Of a DNA stretch of 64,000 bases, positions 58,804 through 64,000 are shown one piece after another. The stretch lies in contig CBDUZS010000001.1 of assembly GCA_965371785.1 (NCBI GenBank), forward strand, positions 1-64,000. Reading direction: 5' to 3'. Position 1 is the first letter of the stretch. Every line of letters begins with the position of its first letter. This DNA comes from CBDUZS01 sp965371785 (lineage in GTDB: Bacteria; Fermentibacterota; Fermentibacteria; Fermentibacterales; JCC-6). Below the pieces are notes generated by a model. That model saw only the letters and a list, made by a program, of their open reading frames with translations. It searched no databases and was not told the DNA's origin. Made by a program: the position numbers and the translations under genes.

Positions 58804-60627
58804 TCAGAACAGGTAATTGAATCCAATCGTGGCCCTCCAGTAGCTCGGGCGGCTTGCTTTAGAGTAAAAAGTCCTGGTGATCTGAATCTGAAGGGTACCG
58901 GACGACATCGACATACTGGTTCTCAGCCCCACATGATGGAGGTGTTCGATCTTCGGGTCAAGCATTTCGTTACCAGGATAGGCTCTTTTCGAGTATTCCC
59001 AGGAGTAGCTCGGTGTAACTCCCAGATCGTGGGAGATATGGAATCCACCGAAAAGTGAGATAGTGTTGTTCAGGCTCTCCTCGGATCTCGAGTAAACTGC
59101 ATTCTCGTAGCTGCCCTGATCCTGAAAGCGGAACTTATGTGAAATCCCCAGCCGCGTACTGTCGCTGGCAACTCTCTGCAGCGAGAAGAGCGATGTCACG
59201 TTTCTGAAGAGCAGGTCGCTGCCTGATGTACTGACGGATGGAAACAGGAAGGTTGTGTAGTCAGCGCTGAATTTGACCGAACTGTCGATCTTCCAGAGCT
59301 CCCCCAGATCGTAGGAGAAACCGGGAACAAAGCTGTAAACGGATGAGGTTTTGCTGTTTCCGGACTGCTCGGCCATGAGGTAGTTGATCTCCCTCTGCTG
59401 ACCACTGAGTGTGCCTTTGAGGGTAAGCCTCGAATCCAGAGGTATCTCTACGGTCATTCCCAGTACTTCGCGAAGTTCATCTCTATCGCTGTTGTCAGTG
59501 TATTCGTTACCCCAGCTATCGAACCAGGATCCGTAGGTGTCGTATCGGTACAACTCGATTACCCGTGTGAACGAAATCCTGCTTTCTCCCGGTGAGTAGG
59601 TCAGCGTTGCAGTCAGGTTCCGATCATCGATTACATCGTAGATACCCGAGAGTGTATCGACACCGGTACCCTGACGCCATCTGTCAGTCCTCGAGATATC
59701 CCGCGAGATCGAGAAATCCAGATCCAGGTTCTCGAGAATATCCCACCTGATACTGGAGTATACGTTCCTGTCTGCGTCCTTCCGGTCACGTACGTCTCCG
59801 CCAAGGCTGTCGGTTTCAGTTTCCTCCCAGAACCTCGAAGTGTATGACCATCCGGTCCCCACCTCTATGGCGATATCGGGGAGGAACTCGGGCAGAACGA
59901 AACTTTCATTATGGTTCCAGCTGTCTTCGCGGTGCGTGGTAAGAGAATCAGCGTAATGGACGAAGTTCTTTCTGGCTCCGACCTGGACACTGAGATAGCC
60001 ACCGTCGAAGATCATTTCCGGAAAACCGTAGTTCATCCTTACCATAAGATTGTCTGCACCTGTATCGGTCTGGTCTCCGTAGGTTCTATCCTCTGAGAAG
60101 GATATACTGGTGCTGACAAGATCAAGAATATTTCTGTTCAGCGATATCGAAGCGTTACGTACTGCACCGTCGTCATACTTCGTTGCAATCGTATCTCCTG
60201 ATGCATACCTCGAATCATAGAAATGGACACCCAGACCGAGATCCAGAGAAAGCCAGTCCATGGGCCAGTAGCGGATCTCACCTGTTGCGGTATCATCCAC
60301 CTTGTTCTGCACCATACTGCCGAACCTGTCCTCCATGTTGATCGATCGCCTGAGAGACGTGGCGAACTCGATCTCAGTGGTCGGCTTCCAGGTGATTCTG
60401 GCCGTACCGTTTCTGTTATCCGTGAACCGATCCAGGTCGTCGCTCCTGTTGGCAGTGAAACTCGCATTGAGGCTGAGTGACACTCTTTCGGATATCTGTT
60501 GATTGAACGAGAAACTGTTGGTCAGAGCTCTGGTGTCCTTGTACTGGGTAAGATCTACACTGTAGTTGATGTTGTATCCCGACGAAACAGCAGCCAGAAA
60601 AGGCCAGAGAAGCAGGAGTCGTTTCAT
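58804..60627 (-). CDS. Large outer-membrane beta-barrel-like protein
   Basis: This is a 607-residue protein. The signal peptide is residues 1-17 (MKRLLLLWPFLAAVSSG). Over 25 alternating strands follow, with acidic turns and a C-terminal Phe (RATIGFNYLF), the pattern of outer-membrane barrels similar to the TonB-independent ones common in FCB genomes. No plug domain and no named family are recognised. Its start codon overlaps rsmA's stop (ATGA), which is unusual for an envelope protein and an rRNA enzyme. Confidence 0.77.
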   Translation of the reverse strand: MKRLLLLWPFLAAVSSGYNINYSVDLTQYKDTRALTNSFSFNQQISERVSLSLNASFTANRSDDLDRFTDNRNGTARITWKPTTEIEFATSLRRSINMEDRFGSMVQNKVDDTATGEIRYWPMDWLSLDLGLGVHFYDSRYASGDTIATKYDDGAVRNASISLNRNILDLVSTSISFSEDRTYGDQTDTGADNLMVRMNYGFPEMIFDGGYLSVQVGARKNFVHYADSLTTHREDSWNHNESFVLPEFLPDIAIEVGTGWSYTSRFWEETETDSLGGDVRDRKDADRNVYSSIRWDILENLDLDFSISRDISRTDRWRQGTGVDTLSGIYDVIDDRNLTATLTYSPGESRISFTRVIELYRYDTYGSWFDSWGNEYTDNSDRDELREVLGMTVEIPLDSRLTLKGTLSGQQREINYLMAEQSGNSKTSSVYSFVPGFSYDLGELWKIDSSVKFSADYTTFLFPSVSTSGSDLLFRNVTSLFSLQRVASDSTRLGISHKFRFQDQGSYENAVYSRSEESLNNTISLFGGFHISHDLGVTPSYSWEYSKRAYPGNEMLDPKIEHLHHVGLRTSMSMSSGTLQIQITRTFYSKASRPSYWRATIGFNYLF

Positions 60628-61448
60628 CTATCTATCACCATGGCAAGCCTGGCGAAGGCTTCGGGTGCGATCTGCTCCGCTCTGAGCAGACCGTCAATCC
60701 CGGCTGAGCGCAGATAGTCTGCTGCCGTCTCCCGACCGAATACCGCAGCAAGATTGTTGAGTATGATCTTCCTCCTCGAGGAAAACGAGATCTTCACGAG
60801 CTTCCTGTAGGTTTCGAAAAGCTTCTGACTCACCAGGGGATTCGTGCGCCTGGTAAGAACGATCACTCTAGATTCCACCCTTGGCGGTGGATAAAAGTCT
60901 CCCGAGCCAACGTCAAGAAGCACTCTCACGGAGAACCGGGGCCAGAGCTGAAGTGAGAGTCGCCCATAGTCCTTTCCACCGTCCAGTGTCTCCACTCTGA
61001 CCGCGACTTCCTTCTGCAGCATGAACACAGCCTTCCTTACCGGGTCGAAGCCCGGTTCGAGAAGTCTGAGCAGTGCAGGGGAGGAAATCGAATAGGGCAG
61101 GTTTCCAGCTAGGGAGGTAAACGGGTATCCTGGAAGATCCACAGGGTCGATTTTCAGAAAATCTGAGTTCACTACCCGCAATCTCTCCGCTCCGAATCTC
61201 TCTGAAAGGTATCTGCACATCTTCAAAGATATCTCAACTGCCGTGACCGACCGGCAAACGGTAAGGAGTTCAGCCGTAAGGGCACCGAGTCCGGGACCTA
61301 TCTCGAGGAGATTCTCCCGGGGGCCTGGAGCAGCCTCGAGTGCTATTCTCCCGGCAGCGAGTCTGTTCAGCAGAAAGGTCTGCCCCAGACGTTTGTCAGG
61401 GGTTACTCCTACATCACGGAGGAGCCTTCTGATCTCTGAGTGATTCAA
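60624..61448 (-). CDS. rsmA: 16S rRNA (adenine(1518)-N6/adenine(1519)-N6)-dimethyltransferase
   Basis: This is a 274-residue KsgA/RsmA enzyme that dimethylates A1518 and A1519 of 16S rRNA during late 30S assembly. Motifs seen are KRLGQTFLLNRLAAGRIA, LLEIGPGLGALTAELL (SAM site), NSDFLKIDP, and LAGNLPYSISSPALLRLLE (the NLPY catalytic motif). The length is typical. The start is a TTG at 61448 that lies three bases after the upstream gene's stop; its ribosome site is weak. It is coupled to the barrel gene by ATGA. Confidence 0.95.
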   Translation of the reverse strand: MNHSEIRRLLRDVGVTPDKRLGQTFLLNRLAAGRIALEAAPGPRENLLEIGPGLGALTAELLTVCRSVTAVEISLKMCRYLSERFGAERLRVVNSDFLKIDPVDLPGYPFTSLAGNLPYSISSPALLRLLEPGFDPVRKAVFMLQKEVAVRVETLDGGKDYGRLSLQLWPRFSVRVLLDVGSGDFYPPPRVESRVIVLTRRTNPLVSQKLFETYRKLVKISFSSRRKIILNNLAAVFGRETAADYLRSAGIDGLLRAEQIAPEAFARLAMVIDR

Positions 61449-61451
61449 GAC

Positions 61452-62819
61452 CTAACCCCTGATCCGGAAAGGCAGACCGAGTTCCCCGGCAAGGTTTTCA
61501 GCCCCCGTGAGATCCACACCGGGATACCTCACCGCGGTGAGCGTGGTCTGACAGCCTGTCCGATTCGAAAGCGAGATGAATCTCAGAAGAGAACTCCATG
61601 GATCCTGATATCCTGTTCTGCATATTTTATCGTAACCCTTTGCAGATGATTCGTTGAGACTCACGCTTACCTGGTCGAAACAGCCAAGCATTTTCCGAAC
61701 TTTCCGTTCGTTCATGAGTTCGAGTGCAAGGCCGTTTGTATCGAGACGGGTCCTGTAGCCCTTTCTCCTGGCAATCGATGCCAGTTCCACAAGAAGATCT
61801 CCCCGCTGCGTGGGTTCACCGAATCCGCAGAAAACCAGCTCATCGAACCACCCGGGCTCGAGCAGTTCGAAACAGGCTTTGAGTCGATCTGACGCAGGCT
61901 CCTCCCGGTGCTTCAGATAGTATCCGCCCACGCCGTCCTGTCTGAATCTCAGGCAGAAAATACAATCGCAGTTGCATCTGCCCGTAATGTTTGCATAGAG
62001 GCTGTTCCCGAGTCTGTAAAGGAGGTCAGTGCGTCTGCATCCGGGTGCAAGCAGGAGCGCATCGAGTGAGTTCCGCCAGAGCAGTGATCGAGCTTCCGCC
62101 CGTGACAGACCCCTGGATGAGGCGACTGCATCCGCTACGAGCCCCACTCTGGCCGGTTCGTTTCCTCTTCCTCTGAAAGGTTCGGGAGAAAGCCATGGAC
62201 TGTCGGTCTCGACCAGAATCCGATCCGCGGGAAGCAGTCTGACAAGCTCTCTCAGCTCGTCGTTGCGTTTGTACGTGAGGGGACCGGCGAAACCTATGTA
62301 GTAGCCCCTGGCGACTGCCTTCAAAGCAATTTCCTGCGGACCCGTGTAACAATGGAAAATAACCGGCACGTCCAGATCGGTCGGCAGCTCCTCCAGAAGC
62401 CTCTCTTCAGCACTTCTCGAGTGGAGAACGAGTGGATAGCCGAGATCTCCCGCCAGAGCCGTATGGAGGTGAAGCCACTCGATCTGCGCAGGCAGAGTGG
62501 AATGATCATGATAGCAGTCAAGCCCGGTTTCCCCGACTGCGATCACTCCCGGCTCCAGAAGCAGTCTCTTCAGTTCTCCGAGTGTTTCATCACCACAGCC
62601 GGACACGTTCGTCGGTTGTATTCCCGCAGCCGCCCAGACACCTTCGTACTGCGCGGCAAGCCTGGCGGCAGTCCGGCTGGAGGTGATATCGATCCCCGGA
62701 ACAAGGAACTGCCCTACTCCAGACCGGCGGGCTCTTGCAAGCACTCCTTCAGTGTTCCCCTGGAAATCTCCGGAATAGAGATGGCAGTGCGTGTCGAACA
62801 GGGGTTCAGTTTCGTTCAC
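61452..62819 (-). CDS. Fusion of TatD-family DNase and TatD-linked radical SAM protein
   Basis: This is a 455-residue two-domain protein. Residues ~5-258 are a TatD-type metal-dependent deoxyribonuclease: LFDTHCHL, VIAVGETGLDCYHDHS, LVLHSRSAEE, VIFHCYTG and ILVETDSPWLSPEPFRGRGN. Residues ~265-455 are a compact radical SAM domain with CNCDCIFCLR (C-x3-C-x2-C) and ELVFCGFGEPTQRGDLLVE. Separate TatD and TatD-linked radical SAM proteins occur next to each other in some bacteria; here they are one chain. The start is a GTG at 62819 with no clear ribosome site, 27 bases after the purA stop. The role of the radical SAM part is unknown. Confidence 0.9.
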   Translation of the reverse strand: MNETEPLFDTHCHLYSGDFQGNTEGVLARARRSGVGQFLVPGIDITSSRTAARLAAQYEGVWAAAGIQPTNVSGCGDETLGELKRLLLEPGVIAVGETGLDCYHDHSTLPAQIEWLHLHTALAGDLGYPLVLHSRSAEERLLEELPTDLDVPVIFHCYTGPQEIALKAVARGYYIGFAGPLTYKRNDELRELVRLLPADRILVETDSPWLSPEPFRGRGNEPARVGLVADAVASSRGLSRAEARSLLWRNSLDALLLAPGCRRTDLLYRLGNSLYANITGRCNCDCIFCLRFRQDGVGGYYLKHREEPASDRLKACFELLEPGWFDELVFCGFGEPTQRGDLLVELASIARRKGYRTRLDTNGLALELMNERKVRKMLGCFDQVSVSLNESSAKGYDKICRTGYQDPWSSLLRFISLSNRTGCQTTLTAVRYPGVDLTGAENLAGELGLPFRIRG

Positions 62820-62846
62820 AGGTTATCTCGAAACCAGGAGATTGGG

Positions 62847-64000
62847 TTACCTCCAGATGATGTCTTCTCTCCCAGGACCGGTTGACACAGCCCTGACTGG
62901 AACACCTGCCAGTCTCTCGATGAGCTGGACGTAGTTCTTTGCGTTGACGGGAAGCCTGTCCCAGCTCTGTTCACCGGCGATATCCTCTTTCCAGCCGGGA
63001 AACGTTTCGTACACGGGGCGGTGCATACCCATGCGCTCTCCCGTCTCGAATATCGACAGGCTTACTTCCGGGTCGAGCTCGTACTTCGTGCACACCATCA
63101 GTTCAGGTATCCCGGAGAGTACGTCGAGAAGGGTAACAGCAATCCAGCTGCAGCCGTTCAGTCTGGCACTGTATCCGGCAAGCACACCGTCAAACCACCC
63201 GCATCGCCGTGGTCTGCCTGTCGTAGTACCGAATTCGTTACCCCGGGTTCGGATCAGTTCCCCGATTTCGTTGTCCTGCTCGGTTGGGAAAGGGCCCTGG
63301 CCAACACGCGAACAGTAGGCTTTTACGACACCGACGACTTCGTCGATTCGAGTGGGTCCGATTCCGAGGCTGGTACAGGCAGAGCTGGAAACACATGAAC
63401 CACATGTAACGAAAGGGTACGTTCCATGGTCAGGATCGAGGAGAGAGCCCTGGGCACCTTCCGCTATAATGGTTAATCCATCATCAAGATACCTGTTCAG
63501 GACCATTGAGATGTCAGCCGAGTACTCGACAAGCCAGAGTGCTTCGCCGATAAACCGATCTACCTCATCCCGCAGCTCACTGGATTCATCCTGCGATGGC
63601 TTCATCGTTTCGAAAAACAGATCTGTATGGAAAGCAACTTTCCTCTCGAATACCGAGCGGCATGCCGCGTCTTCGAGGCGGATTCCACGTCTCCTGTACT
63701 TCTCGACGTAAGATGGCCCGATTCCCTTTCCAGTGGTGCCGATTGCGTCATCACCGCGAAGGCGTTCGTCAGCTTTATCGAGATGCATGTACGCGGGATG
63801 GACCAGATGAACCTTGCCGGAGATCATGAACCGGCCCTCTATGCTGATCCCGGACTGCTCGAGAAGCTTCACTTCCTCTGCAAGCCCGATGGGATCGATA
63901 ACACATCCGCAGCCGATCACTCCCGTTACATCTTCCCTGAGCAACCCCGTAGGCAGCTGATGCAGAGCAAACTTGCCAGTGCCGGTGTCAACCGTGTGCC
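62847..64000 (-). CDS. purA: Adenylosuccinate synthetase (N-terminus outside the window)
   Basis: This is the C-terminal ~384 residues of adenylosuccinate synthetase, which joins IMP and aspartate using GTP on the way to AMP. The window begins inside the protein: read from base 64000 the frame gives HTVDTGTGKFALHQLPTGLL. Further motifs are VIGCGCVIDP, GTTGKGIGPSYVEKYRRRGI, EGAQGSLLDPDHGTYPFVTC (16-20 residues of the active site), GPFPTEQDNEIGELIRTRG, EFGTTTGRPRRCGWFD, and the C-terminal GPGREDIIWR. A methionine at 63944 is internal, not the start. Confidence 0.95.
   Translation of the reverse strand, partial: HTVDTGTGKFALHQLPTGLLREDVTGVIGCGCVIDPIGLAEEVKLLEQSGISIEGRFMISGKVHLVHPAYMHLDKADERLRGDDAIGTTGKGIGPSYVEKYRRRGIRLEDAACRSVFERKVAFHTDLFFETMKPSQDESSELRDEVDRFIGEALWLVEYSADISMVLNRYLDDGLTIIAEGAQGSLLDPDHGTYPFVTCGSCVSSSACTSLGIGPTRIDEVVGVVKAYCSRVGQGPFPTEQDNEIGELIRTRGNEFGTTTGRPRRCGWFDGVLAGYSARLNGCSWIAVTLLDVLSGIPELMVCTKYELDPEVSLSIFETGERMGMHRPVYETFPGWKEDIAGEQSWDRLPVNAKNYVQLIERLAGVPVRAVSTGPGREDIIWR

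Noticed and set aside
1..64000. tRNA, rRNA or CRISPR arrays
   Set aside because: Gaps are short and none shows a cloverleaf, rRNA stretch or regularly spaced direct repeats.

Overview
The window is dense bacterial chromosome (no gap over 300 bases) from a Gram-negative, probably anaerobic bacterium, most likely an uncultured FCB-superphylum lineage of the Fermentibacteria/Eisenbacteria/WOR-3 kind. The phylum is inferred from gene content only. The evidence is: gingipain-type (C25) proteases including two PorU-like paralogs; PorV-like outer-membrane proteins; secreted proteins ending in a FlgD-Ig/type IX-like C-terminal sorting module; many lipoproteins plus a LolC/E-type permease; LPS-type sugar enzymes (GmhA, RmlD); and a four-subunit 2-oxoacid:ferredoxin oxidoreductase. 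No tRNA, rRNA, CRISPR, IS element or phage gene was seen.

Layout. 1-715: start of pyruvate phosphate dikinase. 824-10297 (-): a four-gene translationally coupled operon of PorU-like protease, sirtuin, PorU-like protease, and a TPR protein with a TFIIB-like domain. 10446-14431 (+): LolC/E-like permease, unknown exported protein, and a lipoprotein with two retropepsin-type aspartyl protease motifs and a PDZ domain. 14444-21945: housekeeping genes (thiL, mtnP, rlmN, HAD phosphatase, corrinoid adenosyltransferase, NimA-like flavoprotein, glnA). 22155-25966: an AT-richer island of three exported proteins separated by four copies of a 27-32 bp repeat. 26516-28489 (-): a secreted propeller/redoxin protein whose frame is interrupted once, by a TGA where thioredoxin-like proteins have the first Cys of CxxC. 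This is a strong selenoprotein candidate, with a hairpin just after the TGA. 28666-35054: pckA, HAD hydrolase, UMF1-type transporter, membrane protein and a B12-type radical SAM protein. 35127-37532 (-): a gingipain-like protease. 37734-40643 (-): korDABC. 40767-42092 (-): a cDPG-synthetase-like GTPase. 42368-52718 (-): a long surface gene set (OB-fold secreted protein, PorV-like protein, HhH/beta-barrel protein, second barrel, 5'-nucleotidase, UGM-like flavoprotein, DUF2085, sulfatase-like lipoprotein). 52757-64000: orphan solute-binding lipoprotein, FmdB, flippase-like protein, gmhA, rmlD, a small exported protein, TrmN6-like methyltransferase, lipoprotein, large barrel, rsmA, a TatD/radical-SAM fusion, and purA (cut by the window end).

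How it fits together. The PEP/pyruvate node (PpdK, PckA) with ferredoxin-linked KorDABC suggests anaerobic central metabolism that can run in the gluconeogenic direction. Much of the rest serves the cell surface: proteins exported with a common C-terminal module, PorU/PorV-like components to process and anchor them, lipoprotein traffic, and LPS sugar synthesis. The observations most worth checking are the selenoprotein, the repeat-delimited island, and a 54-bp copy of part of gmhA lying upstream of rmlD in inverted orientation. The PorU-sirtuin-PorU operon and the OB-fold/HhH/nucleotidase surface cluster come next.
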